A stretch of 13,744 nucleotides of DNA from Acanthamoeba sp. SK_2022b (Eukaryota; Discosea; Longamoebia; Acanthamoebidae), in contig JANDJZ010001037.1 in the NCBI GenBank assembly GCA_027943245.1, positions 1 through 13,744 on the forward strand, given 5' to 3'. The translations under genes and the position numbers were made by a program. How positions within the stretch are numbered: the stretch's first letter is position 1; each line of letters begins with the position of its first letter. The notes under the pieces were generated by a model. It saw nothing but the letters and a program-made list of their open reading frames with translations, did no database searches and had not been told where the DNA came from. Of the stretch, positions 1 through 8,985 are shown piece by piece.

Positions 1-62
1 ACTACAACAACACCACAACATCCCACCAGCACTATGGGATGTTGTGGTAGAGTTGTTGTAGT
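1..62. repeat. Long hairpin at the first strand-polarity switch
   Basis: Positions 1-11 are the exact reverse complement of 52-62, and 12-25 (ACCACAACATCCCA) of 35-48 (TGGGATGTTGTGGT). This makes a 25-bp stem with a 3-nt bulge (49-51) and a 9-nt loop (26-34). The left arm is A/C-type and the right arm G/T-type, so the hairpin sits where the + strand switches from one alphabet to the other. The left arm begins at base 1, so the inverted repeat may continue upstream of the window. Confidence 0.85.
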
Positions 63-201
63 GTTGTGGTGATGTTGTGGTGGTGTGGTCCTGGTGTGGT
101 GGTGTTGCGGTGCTTGTGGTGGCGTGGTGTTGGTGGTGGTGGTGGTGGTGGTGGTGTTGTGGTGGTGGCTGTAGTGTTGGTGTGGTGGTGTTGTGGTGGT
201 G
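35..201. repeat. Short G/T-type tandem repeat segment
   Basis: The + strand is built of TGG, TTG and TGA words and has almost no C outside a few GTCC, GCGG and GGCT positions. It contains a pure run of eight TGG triplets at 131-154. It ends abruptly at about 201 (GGTGCACACC), where the + strand becomes A/C-type. It is the same repeat family as the long G/T arm at 6609-13080, in the same orientation. No gene is visible. Confidence 0.85.
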
Positions 202-1162
202 CACACCATCACCACCACACCATCACCACAACATCACCACCACAACACTACGGCACTACCACAGCACCACAACAACACCACCACCACAACACTGCAGCAT
301 AACCAAAATATTGCAACAACACCACACCACCACAACAACCCAACAACATCACCACAACACCACCACAACACCACAACATAACTACAACACCACCACAACA
401 CCATCACAACACCACCATCACAACACCAGCTAACCACCACAACACCACAACTACAACAGCACCACAACATCACCACACCACAACATTACCAAATTATCAC
501 AACAGCACACCAGCATCACCATACCACCACCACAACATCATCATATCATTTCAATAAGTACGCAACGCCATCACCACAACCCACATCACAACAACACCAC
601 AACATCATAACAACACCACGCAGCAGCACACCCACAACACCACCACAACATCACCACAATACCACAACATCAACACAACCACACCACCAGAACATCCAAC
701 ATCACAACACAAACACAACTACCACATCATCACAACACCACATCACCACACCACCACAACACCACTACAACATCTTCACAACATACCAACAACACCACTT
801 CAATATGACAACAACCACACACCACATCACCACCACATCACCACAACATCATCATCACAACATCACCACATAACCACCATAACACCACAACACCTCCTCA
901 CCACCAGAACAACACCACCACACCACAACACCACAACAACTCCACCATAACAACAAAACAACACCACGCCACCACAACATCACCCATAACATCAAACACC
1001 ACCACCACCGCCACATCACCACACCATCACAACACCCTCACAACACCACAACTCCACAACATCACCACACCATCACAACACCATCACAACACCACAACAC
1101 CACCACAACATCACCACAACTTCACCACAACATCACCACGCCACCACAATAGCCACAACACC

Positions 1163-1265
1163 ACCACCACAACACTACCACAACACCACCAACACTACAA
1201 CACTACTACCACCACAACACTACCACAACACCACCAACACTACAACACTACTACCACCACAACAC
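1163..1265. repeat. 45-bp tandem repeat, 2.3 perfect copies
   Basis: Every base from 1163 to 1220 equals the base 45 positions downstream, giving two full units and a partial third. The unit contains two AACACTAC motifs and ends in an ACTACT interruption that the surrounding array lacks. The perfect identity in an otherwise noisy part of the array suggests a recent local duplication. Confidence 0.9.
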
Positions 1266-2179
1266 CACAACACCCCACCACCAACACTACCAGCACAACA
1301 ACACTGCAACAACACACCCCTCACCACAACATCCACAACTACACCATTACCATCACCACAGCAGCACCACCATCACCAACAACACCAAAACATCACCACA
1401 ACATCACCACAACATCACCACCACATAACCACTACACCACATCACAACATCACCATACTATCACCACCACCACAACATCACCATAACATCACCACATCAC
1501 ACCACCAACACTATATCACCACCACAACAACACCACCACCACAACAACACCACTACACCACCATAACCACAACATCACTAAAACACCACAACATCACTAC
1601 AACCATCACCACAACAATCACTACAATACCACAACATCAGAACACCACCACAACAACATCACCACACCAGCACCACACAACATCACCACCACCGCACCAC
1701 CAACATCACCACACCATCTCTTACCACATCACCACACCACCACAACACAACCACCACACCAACACCTCAACACACCACAACATCACCACAACGCCACAAC
1801 AGCATCACAACTACAATAGCACAGCAGCATTACCAACCATATCATCACAAGACCACCACAACCCACCGCCACAACATCTAAACACAACAACATCACCAAC
1901 GCCACAACACCAAAGCAACACCACAACACCACATCACAACACCACCACATAATCATCACAACAACTCGACACATACCACTACAACAACACAATAACAACT
2001 ACACCATAACACCACAACACCAAAACATCACCACTACTACCACAATACCACCACAACCACAACACCATCACCACAACACCACATCATAACACCACACACC
2101 ACCACACCACACCACCACACCATAACACCACATCACCATCATACCACCACCACAACACCACAACACCACAACATCTCCA

Positions 2180-2325
2180 CACACCACAACACCATCACAA
2201 CAACACCACAACACCACCACAACACCATCACAACACCACCACAACACCACCACAACACCATCACAACAACACCACAACACCATCACAACAACACCACAAC
2301 ACCACCACAACACCACCACAACATT
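2180..2325. repeat. Locally homogenised A/C block
   Basis: A short stretch alternates two words, ACACCATCACAACA and ACACCACAACACCACC, in several near-identical runs. It is more regular than its flanks, but I could not fix a single period. It looks like local expansion by slippage or unequal exchange. Confidence 0.5.
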
Positions 2326-3763
2326 AGCACCACATCTCCACAACACCACCACCACCACAACATCAGCACATCACCACCACTACATTAGCACCACTTCTCC
2401 ACAACACCACCACAACACCACCACAACACCGCCACAACATCACCACAACCTCACACTACCACCACAACACCACGCAACCACAACCACAACACCACACAGC
2501 ACTACCACACCACCACAACCACAACCACACCACCACAACCACAACCACACCATCACAACTACACATCACCATCACAACACCATCACACCACCACACCAAC
2601 ACCACACCAACACCACCACACCAACATCACATCACCATCACGCATCACAACACCATCACAACACCATCACAACACCACACCACCATCACAACACCATCAC
2701 AACACCACCATCACAACAACACCATCACAACACCATCACAACACCACACCAACACCACAACACCCCCACACATCCACCACAACATCACCACACCATCACC
2801 ACACAACCACCACAACACCACCACAACAGCATCACACCGCCACCACACCACCACCACAACACCACAACACGACAACACCACCACATAACCACAACACAAT
2901 CACCACACCAACACCACATCAGCACCACAACATCACAACACCACCACCACTACAACACCACAACAACATCACAACACCATATCATCCCAGCACCACAACA
3001 CCACCACAATACCACACCACAACACCACCACAACTACAACATCACCACAACACCACCACACAACGCCACAAAACAACACCACAATAACATAACCACAAAA
3101 CCCCAAATACCACCACAACAATACCACAACAACACCACTACAATACCACCACCACAACACCTCATCATCCCATCACCACTACACCACCACAACACCACCA
3201 CACAATCACCACAACATCACACCACCACACCATCACCATAACATCACCACCACACCAACACAACATCACAACAACACCACACCATCACCACACCATCACC
3301 ACACCACCACAACACCATCACCACAACACCACACCACCACAACACCATCACTACACCACAACACCACCACCACACCACAAAACCATCACCACAACATCAC
3401 CACACCACCATAACACCACCACAACACCACCACACCGCCACACCACACCACAACATCATCACTACACCACAACACCACCACAACACCACCACAACACCAT
3501 CACCACACCACCACATCAACACCACACCATCACAACACCACCACCACCATCACAAAACCATCACAACACCATCACAACACCATAACCACATCAGCGCTAC
3601 AACACCACCACAACATCACCACATCAGAACATAAGCACACCATCACAACATCACCACAACATCAGCACAACATCACACCACCACAACACCACCACATCAC
3701 CACAACACCACTACAACACAATCACCACAACACCACAACATCACCACACAACCACAACACCAT

Positions 3764-3768
3764 CACAC
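3764..3768. repeat. 5-bp target-site duplication (left), copy 1
   Basis: CACAC lies directly before the TGTTGT start of the first inserted element and recurs at 3995-3999 directly after its ACAACA end. A 5-bp duplication is usual for Copia and Gypsy LTR retrotransposons. The surrounding sequence is low complexity, so a chance match is possible. Confidence 0.6.
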
Positions 3769-3811
3769 TGTTGTAATGTACGCTTTGTGGTGAAGAGTAA
3801 AGTGTGAAGTG

Positions 3812-3833
3812 AGAGAGAACAGGGGTTCTCTCT
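3812..3833. other. 9-bp stem-loop inside the LTR-like element, copy 1
   Basis: AGAGAGAAC (3812-3820) and GTTCTCTCT (3825-3833) are exact reverse complements around an AGGG loop. The stem lies next to the minus-strand AATAAA (3837-3842), where an LTR of that orientation would have its R/U5 region. The same stem is at 6128-6149 in copy 2. Any role in polyadenylation or packaging is inference. Confidence 0.6.
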
Positions 3834-3836
3834 GGT

Positions 3837-3857
3837 TTTATTACTGCTGAATATATT
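3837..3857 (-). promoter_or_regulatory. Possible TATA box and poly(A) signal of the LTR-like element, copy 1
   Basis: Read on the minus strand, AATATAT (about 3857-3851) is followed 8 bases later by AATAAA (3842-3837). LTRs carry both a core promoter and a polyadenylation signal, so the pair fits. Both motifs are short and A/T-rich and could be chance. The + strand shows no AATAAA in this element. The equivalent in copy 2 is at 6153-6173. Confidence 0.3.
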
Positions 3858-3884
3858 GTTGTAGACAGTTGTACTACAACATAA

Positions 3885-3920
3885 CTCCTAAACTTAAGGC
3901 ATGCCTTAATGTGCTAGGAG
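3885..3920. other. Composite palindrome inside the LTR-like element, copy 1
   Basis: TTAAGGCATGCCTTAA (3894-3909) is a perfect 16-bp palindrome. It is bracketed by CTCCTA (3885-3890) and TAGGAG (3915-3920), which pair as an outer stem. It could form a cruciform or bind a dimeric factor, but no function is shown. The same structure occurs at 6201-6236 in copy 2. Confidence 0.6.
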
Positions 3921-4544
3921 CTCATTAAGTCCTACCTCATTTGGTGTTCCAGAGTGACTGTTGATCTGAGTACCTTATTAGGTAACTCACAACACACACC
4001 ACCACACCTTAACACCACCACAACACCATCTCACCACAACACCATCACAACACCATCACACCACCACACCACCACACCACACCACCACCACACCACCACA
4101 ACACCATCACACCACCACACCACCACACCACTACAACACACCACCACCATAACAACAGCACCACAACAGCACAACACCACAACACCATAACACCACACCA
4201 CCACAACACCACCACCACACCATAACAACAACTTCACACCACCACACCACCACAACATCACCACCACAACCACACCACCACCACCACAACCACATCACCA
4301 CCACACCACCACAACTTCACACCACCACAACATCACCACATCACCACCACAACCACACCACCACCATCACACCACCACCACCACACCACCATCACGCCAC
4401 CACAACACCCATCACCACACCACCATCACTCCATCACACCACCACAACACTACCACCACACCCCACAACACCATCACCACACCACCACAATACCACCTCA
4501 CATCATCATCACACCACCACCACACCACCATCACACCACCATCA

Positions 4545-4669
4545 TACCACCACCACAACACCACACCATCACCACAACACTACCACCACCACAACACCAC
4601 ACCATCACCACAACACTACCACCACCACAACACCACACCATCACCACAACACTACCACCACCACAACAC
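4545..4669. repeat. 36-bp tandem repeat, 3.5 perfect copies
   Basis: Units start at 4545, 4581 and 4617, with a partial at 4653, each beginning TACCACCACC. Identity at a 36-base offset holds from 4545 to 4669 without a mismatch. Since 36 is a multiple of 3 and 9, the unit keeps the phase of the underlying triplet array. Perfect identity indicates recent expansion or homogenisation. Confidence 0.92.
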
Positions 4670-5137
4670 TACACCACCACCACCACAACACCACACCACC
4701 ACAACACCACAACACCACCACAACACCACCACACCACCACCACAACACCACACTACCACCACCACAACACCACACCACCACCACCACCACACTACCACCA
4801 CAACACCATCACACCACCACAACACCACACCACCACCACCACATCACCACACCACCACCACAACACCACCACAACACCACCACACCACCACCACAACACC
4901 ACCACACCACCACCACAACACCATCACCACCACCACAACACCATCACACAACCACACCACCACAACACCATCACACCAACACCATCATACCACAACACCA
5001 CCACACCACCACAACACCACCAGCACACTGGCGCAACACCACCACAACACCATCACCACACCATCACAACACCACCACAACACCATCACAACACCATCAC
5101 AACAACACCACCACAACACCACCACAACACCATCACA

Positions 5138-5195
5138 ACACCACCACAACACTACCACACCACCACAACACTACCACACCACCACAACACTACCA
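5138..5195. repeat. 19-bp tandem repeat, three perfect copies
   Basis: The word AACACTACCAC recurs at 5148, 5167 and 5186, and every base from 5138 to 5176 matches the base 19 positions on. A period of 19 is not a multiple of 3, so the unit includes a phase slip of the triplet array. This argues against coding constraint. Confidence 0.88.
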
Positions 5196-5465
5196 TCACA
5201 CCACCATAACACCACAACATCACAACAACATCACCACAACACCACACTACCACACCACCACCACAACATCACCCCAACTTCACCACCACATGCACCACCA
5301 CACCACACCACACCATCACCACCACAACACCACAACAACACCACAACAACACTAAAGCATCACAACAACATCACCACAACATCAAACCACACTGCCACTA
5401 CACCACAACAACACCACCACAACAGCCCAACATCACCACCACCACACCACATCACCACAACACCT

Positions 5466-5575
5466 TACACCACATCACCACAGCACCAGCACCCCAACAC
5501 CACATCACCACAGCACCAGCACCACATCACCACAGCACCACCACATCACCACAGCACCAGCACCCCAACACCACC
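5466..5575. repeat. CAGCACC-rich minisatellite cluster
   Basis: The word CACATCACCACAGCACCA occurs at 5471, 5501, 5523 and 5542. Some copies are followed by GCACCCCAAC, giving spacings of about 30, 22 and 19 bp. The regular G (CAG) marks this as a local subfamily, because G is otherwise rare on this strand. Confidence 0.7.
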
Positions 5576-5656
5576 ACACGACCACATGACCACACCACCA
5601 CACAACCACTCCACCACCACCACACCACCACACAACCACACCACCACACAACCACT

Positions 5657-5683
5657 CCACCACCACCACCACCACCACCACCA
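5657..5683. repeat. Pure (CCA)9 microsatellite
   Basis: Nine uninterrupted CCA triplets lie between two AACCACTCC motifs. This is the longest pure trinucleotide run I see in the A/C arm. The complementary strand has nine consecutive GG pairs and might form two-tetrad quadruplexes. Confidence 0.9.
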
Positions 5684-5689
5684 CACCAC

Positions 5690-5839
5690 CACCACCACAA
5701 CACAACCACTCCACCAACACCACCACAACACAACCACTCCACCAACACCAACACAACACAACCACTCCACCAACACCACCACAACACAACCACTCCACCA
5801 ACACCACCACAACACAACCACTCCACCAACACCACCACA
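5690..5839. repeat. 28-bp minisatellite, about 5.4 copies
   Basis: AACCACTCC recurs at 5704, 5732, 5760, 5788 and 5816, exactly 28 bases apart. Identity at that offset runs from 5690 to 5839 with one substitution (A at 5751 where the other units have C). Related but irregular copies of CACAACCACTCC lie at about 5602 and 5647. Since 28 is not a multiple of 3, the unit cycles through all three frames, which explains the overlapping open frames of similar composition here. Confidence 0.93.
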
Positions 5840-6014
5840 CCACCACCACAACACCACCACAACACCACAACAGCCTTTAACAATGTACCACCACCACCAC
5901 TAAAACACCACCCCATACCACCACACAATACTGCAACATCACCACAACATCACCACAATACATTACCACAACATCACAACCACATCAGCACAAATGCAAC
6001 ACACCAACCCCACG

Positions 6015-6067
6015 CCACCACCACAAACACAAAACACCAATATCACAACACCACCACAACACCACAA
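6015..6067. repeat. 53-bp direct repeat flanking LTR-like copy 2, left copy
   Basis: These 53 bases are identical to 6323-6375, 308 bp downstream. They include an unusual CACAAACACAAAACACC stretch and AATATC, which make them distinguishable from the bulk array. Removing the 226-bp element and one 5-bp target copy leaves a 77-bp spacing, so a 77-bp tandem duplication probably existed before the insertion. Confidence 0.85.
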
Positions 6068-6079
6068 CACCACCACAAC

Positions 6080-6084
6080 ACCAC
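6080..6084. repeat. 5-bp target-site duplication (left), copy 2
   Basis: ACCAC directly precedes the TGTTGT start of the second copy and recurs at 6311-6315 after its ACAACA end. It differs from the CACAC duplication of copy 1, which supports separate insertion events. A chance match in this low-complexity context remains possible. Confidence 0.6.
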
Positions 6085-6310
6085 TGTTGTGATGTACGCT
6101 TTGTGGTGAAGAGTAAAGTGTGAAGTGAGAGAGAACAGGGGTTCTCTCTGGTTTTATTACTGCTGAATATATTGTTGTAGACAGTTGTACTACAACATAA
6201 CTCCTAAACTTAAGGCATGCCTTAATGTGCTAGGAGCTCATTAAGTCCTACCTCATTTGGTGTTCCAGTGTGACTGTTGATCTGAGTACCTTATTAGGTA
6301 ACTCACAACA
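6085..6310. mobile_element. Solo LTR-like element, copy 2 (226 bp)
   Basis: This has the same length, ends and orientation as 3769-3994, with two substitutions (G at 6091 and T at 6269, where copy 1 has A at both). All the internal stems and the 16-bp palindrome (6210-6225) are preserved. It is flanked by ACCAC on both sides and sits inside a 77-bp duplication of the array. The few differences suggest that both copies are young or have been homogenised together with the satellite. No coding capacity is attached. An open frame that begins in the last 41 bp and runs into the array is a chance product. Confidence 0.72.
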
Positions 6311-6608
6311 ACCACAACAGCACCACCACCACAAACACAAAACACCAATATCACAACACCACCACAACACCACAAGAACACCACACCATCACCACATCAC
6401 CACATCACCATCACCACAACATAACCACATCACCATCACCACATCATCACAACACCAGCACCACACCATCACACCATCACACCATCACCACACCAGCACC
6501 ACACCATCACACCATCACACCATCACCACACCACACCACCACACGATCACAACACCCACCACCACAACAACACCATCACCACAACACCAACACCACAACA
6601 CCATTACA
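6311..6608. repeat. A/C-type simple-repeat array, part 3
   Basis: This is the last 300 bp of the A/C arm before the polarity flip. It includes CACATCACCATCACC and CACACCATCACACCATC words (about 6390-6530) and the right copy of the 53-bp repeat at 6323-6375. No gene is seen. Confidence 0.88.
6323..6375. repeat. 53-bp direct repeat flanking LTR-like copy 2, right copy
   Basis: Identical to 6015-6067. The match ends at 6376 (G here, C in the left copy) and starts after 6322 (A here, G in the left copy). Confidence 0.85.
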
Positions 6609-6626
6609 TGTGATGTTGTGGTGTTG
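6588..6626. repeat. Hairpin at the central strand-polarity switch
   Basis: CAACACCACAACA (6588-6600) is the exact reverse complement of TGTTGTGGTGTTG (6614-6626), with a 13-nt loop containing the ACATGT palindrome (6606-6611). The + strand is A/C-type to the left and G/T-type to the right for more than 6 kb each way. This stem is the tip of a very large, imperfect inverted arrangement. Confidence 0.85.
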
Positions 6627-7455
6627 TGATGTGGGTGGTGTGGTGGTGTGCTGGTGGTGATGTTGTGATGGCGTTGTGATGGTGTGGTGAGGGTGTTGTG
6701 ATGGTGAAGAAATGGTGTTGTGGTGTTGGTGTTGTGGTGATGGTGTTGTGGTGGTGTGGTGATAGTGTTGTGGTGGTGTTGTGGTGGTTTGATGGTGTTG
6801 TGATAGTGTTGGTGTTGTGATGGTGGTGTTGTGATGGTGTTGTGATGGTGTTGTGATGGTGTGTGGTGTTGTTAGTGATGGTATTGTGGTGTTGTGATGG
6901 TGAAGTGGTGTTGTTGTGATGGTGTTGTGATAGTGTTGTGGTGTGGGTGTTGTTGTGATGGTGTTGTGATGGGGTGGTGGTGTTGTGATGGTGTGGTGGT
7001 GTGGTGTGGTGATGGTGTTGTGATGGTGTGGTGTGGTGATGGTGATGGTGTTGTGGTGATGGTGTTGTGATGGTGTGGTGATGGTGATGGTGTTGTGGTG
7101 ATGGTGTTGTGGTGATGGTGTGGTGGTGGTGTGATGGTGTGATGATGGTGATGTGGTGGTGGTGATGGTGTGGTGGTGGTGATGGTGTGGTGGTGGTGTG
7201 ATGGTGGTGTTGTGATGGTGGTGATGGTGATGGTGGTGATGGTGTTGTGATGGTGTTGTGATGGTGATGTGGTGATGGTGGTGTTGTGATGGTGGTGTTG
7301 TGATGGTGTGGTGATGGTGATGGTGTGGTGGTGGTGTGTGGTGTGGTGGTGTGATGATGTGGTGGTGTTGTGGTGGTGTGGTGTTGTGGTGATGTGATGT
7401 GGTAGTGGTGGTGGCGTGGTGGTGGTGTGGTAGTGGTGGTGGGGTGGTGGTGATG

Positions 7456-7476
7456 TGGTGGTGGTGGTGGTGGTGG
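7456..7476. repeat. Pure (TGG)7 run
   Basis: Seven uninterrupted TGG triplets, with more GGTGG on both sides (about 7405-7500). This is the strongest cluster of closely spaced GG pairs in the G/T arm and a candidate for two-tetrad G-quadruplexes. A similar run of eight is at 131-154. Confidence 0.8.
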
Positions 7477-7628
7477 TGTTGTGGTGGTGGTATGGTGGTG
7501 TGGTGGTGTGATGGTGGTGCTGTGGTGTTGTGGTTATGTGGTGTTGTTGTGGTGGTGGTGCGGTGGTGTGGTGGTGGTGTGGTGGTGGTGCGGTGTTGTG
7601 GTGCTGTTGTGGTGGTGTGGTGGTGTTA

Positions 7629-7835
7629 TGGTGGTGGTGTGGTGGTGTTGTGGTGATGTGGTGTGGTGGTGTGCTGGTGTTGTGATGGTGGTGTGGTGGT
7701 GGTGTGGTGGTGTTGTGGTGATGTGGTGTGGTGGTGTGCTGGTGTTGTGCTGGTGGTGTGGTGGTGGTGTGGTGGTGTTGTGGTGATGTGGTGTGGTGGT
7801 GTGCTGGTGTTGTGATGGTGGTGTGGTGGTGGTGT
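7629..7835. repeat. 65-bp higher-order repeat, 3.2 copies
   Basis: Units start at about 7629, 7694 and 7759. Identity at a 65-base offset runs through 7835 with one variant base (C at 7750, where the flanking units have A). Each unit carries the marker TGTGCTGGTGTTGTG. The same marker context recurs out of register at about 7999-8032, so a segment was also copied a short distance away. Confidence 0.92.
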
Positions 7836-8985
7836 TGTGGTGGTGTTGTGATGGTGATGTGATGGTGTTGTGGTGGTGTTGTGGTGGTGTGGTGGTGTGA
7901 TGGTGTGATGGTGTGGTGTTGTGATGGTGGTGTTGTGGTGGTGTGATGGTGTTGTGATGGTGGTGTTGTGGTGGTGTGATGGTGTTGTGGTGGTGTTGTG
8001 GTGATGTGGTGTGGTGGTGTGCTGGTGTTGTGATGGTGTGATAGTGTTGTGGTGATGGTGTTGTGATGGTATGTTGTGTGTGATGGTGGTGTGGATGGTG
8101 TGGTGTTGTGGTGGTGTTGTGATGGTGTTGTGGTGGTGTTGTGATGGTGTTGTGGTGGTGTTGTGATGGTGTTGTGGTGTTGTGATGGTGTTATGGTGTG
8201 GTGATGGTGGTGATGTGGTGTTGTGATGGTGTTGTGATGGTGTTGTGGTGGTGTGTGGTGATGGTGGTGATGTGGTGTTGTGATGGTGGTGTTGTGGTGG
8301 TGGTGTGATGTTGTGGTGACGTTGATGAGGAGTGGTGATGGTGGTGATGTGGTATTGTGATGGTGTTGTGATGGTGTTGTGGTGGTGTGTGGTGATGTGG
8401 TGTTGTGGTGTTGTTGGGATGGTGTTGTGGTGGTGTGTGCTGATGGTGTGGTGATGGTGGTGATGGTGTGATGGTGTGGTGTTGTGATGGTGGTGTTGTG
8501 GTGGTGTGATGGTGTTGTGATGGTGTGATGGTGTTGTGATGGTGTTGTGGTGGTGTTGTGATGGTATTGTGATGGTGTGATGGTGGTGTTGTGATGGTGT
8601 TGTGATGGTGTTGTGATGGTGTGATGGTGGTGTTGTGATGGTGTGATGGTGGTGTTGTGATGGTGTGATGGTGGTGTTGTGATGGTGTTGTGATGGTGTT
8701 GTGATGGTGTGAGGCTGGTGTTGTGATGGTGTGATGGTGGTGTTGTGATGGTGTTGTGATGGTGTGATGGTGTTGTGATGGTGTTGTGGTGTTGTGGTGT
8801 GGTGTGGTGTGTGGCGTGGCGTGGTGGTGTGGTGGTGTGGTGTTGTGGTGTTGTGGTGGTGATGTGGTGTTGTGGTGGTGTTGTGGTGATGGTGTTGTGG
8901 TGGTGTGGTGGTGTTGTGGTGGTGTGGTGGTGATGTGGTGGTTGTGGTGGTGTGGTGGTGTTGTGGTGGTGTGGTGGTGGTGGTG

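Larger units (their letters stand above)
202..3768. repeat. A/C-type degenerate simple-repeat array, part 1
   Basis: For about 3.6 kb the + strand is almost only A and C, with T mainly as ATC. It can be read as concatenated CAC, CAA and CAT words with many 1-2 base phase slips. The segment from about 202 to 2060 is the noisiest, with scattered TAC, TAA, AGC and TTC interruptions and small non-repeat islands such as 540-572. From about 2060 on it is more regular (for example CACCACAACACCATCACA). G is rare and CpG very rare. No gene, RNA gene or regulatory site is recognisable. Open frames exist only because the alphabet lacks stop codons. Confidence 0.9.
3769..3994. mobile_element. Solo LTR-like element, copy 1 (226 bp)
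   Basis: This is 226 bp of complex sequence inside the A/C array. It begins TGTTGT and ends ACAACA (TG...CA ends with a 6-bp inverted repeat) and is flanked by CACAC on both sides. A second copy at 6085-6310 differs only at offset 7 (A here, G there) and offset 185 (A here, T there). Internal features are a 9-bp stem (3812-3820 with 3825-3833), an 8-bp stem (3857-3864 with 3874-3881), a 16-bp palindrome (3894-3909) within a CTCCTA/TAGGAG stem, and a TACCT/AGGTA stem (3971-3975 with 3980-3984). On the minus strand a TATA-like run (3850-3857) is followed by AATAAA (3837-3842), which slightly favours minus-strand transcription. No primer-binding site, polypurine tract or gag-pol lies next to it. 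Alternative: a small non-autonomous DNA element. The orientation and superfamily are unproven. Confidence 0.72.
3995..6084. repeat. A/C-type simple-repeat array, part 2 (between the two insertions)
   Basis: The 2.1 kb between the two LTR-like copies is A/C-type repeat only. It has no trace of gag, protease, integrase, reverse transcriptase, primer-binding site or polypurine tract. The two copies are therefore not the ends of one intact retrotransposon. The part from about 4200 to 4950 is richest in ACC. Several short minisatellites (36, 19 and 28 bp, and a CAGCACC cluster) lie within it and are listed separately. The only odd island is near 5872-5888 (CAGCCTTTAACAATG). No gene is seen. Confidence 0.9.

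Noticed and set aside
3812..3833. Steroid-receptor-like response element (AGAACA...GTTCT) in the LTR-like element
   Set aside because: The half-sites and spacing do not fit the standard three-base-spaced palindrome well, and the inverted repeat is explained equally well as an RNA stem-loop. There is no other support.
3954..4190. Short frame beginning MTVDLSTLLGNSQ that runs from the LTR-like element into the array, repeated at 6270-6629
   Set aside because: The first 13 residues come from the last 41 bp of the element, starting at GTG, and the rest is array translation. It recurs only because the element recurs. The tails after the element are unrelated in length and phase.
4545..5839. CRISPR-like array of regular repeats
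   Set aside because: Repeats of 19, 28 and 36 bp are directly tandem with no unique spacers, have no dyad typical of CRISPR repeats, and no cas-type gene is present. The whole context is eukaryotic satellite.
3769..6310. One intact LTR retrotransposon with two LTRs and an internal region
   Set aside because: The 2,090 bp between the copies is pure A/C repeat with no coding, primer-binding or polypurine sequence. The outer flanks CACAC and ACCAC do not match each other, while each copy has its own matching flanks.
6300..6920. The central junction as a sequencing fold-back artefact
   Set aside because: A fold-back would make the right arm an exact reverse complement of the left. The short stem at 6588-6626 soon loses exact pairing, and the mirror position of LTR-like copy 2 (about 6906-7132) holds only G/T repeat, with no inverted copy. 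A join of two different contigs cannot be excluded from sequence alone.
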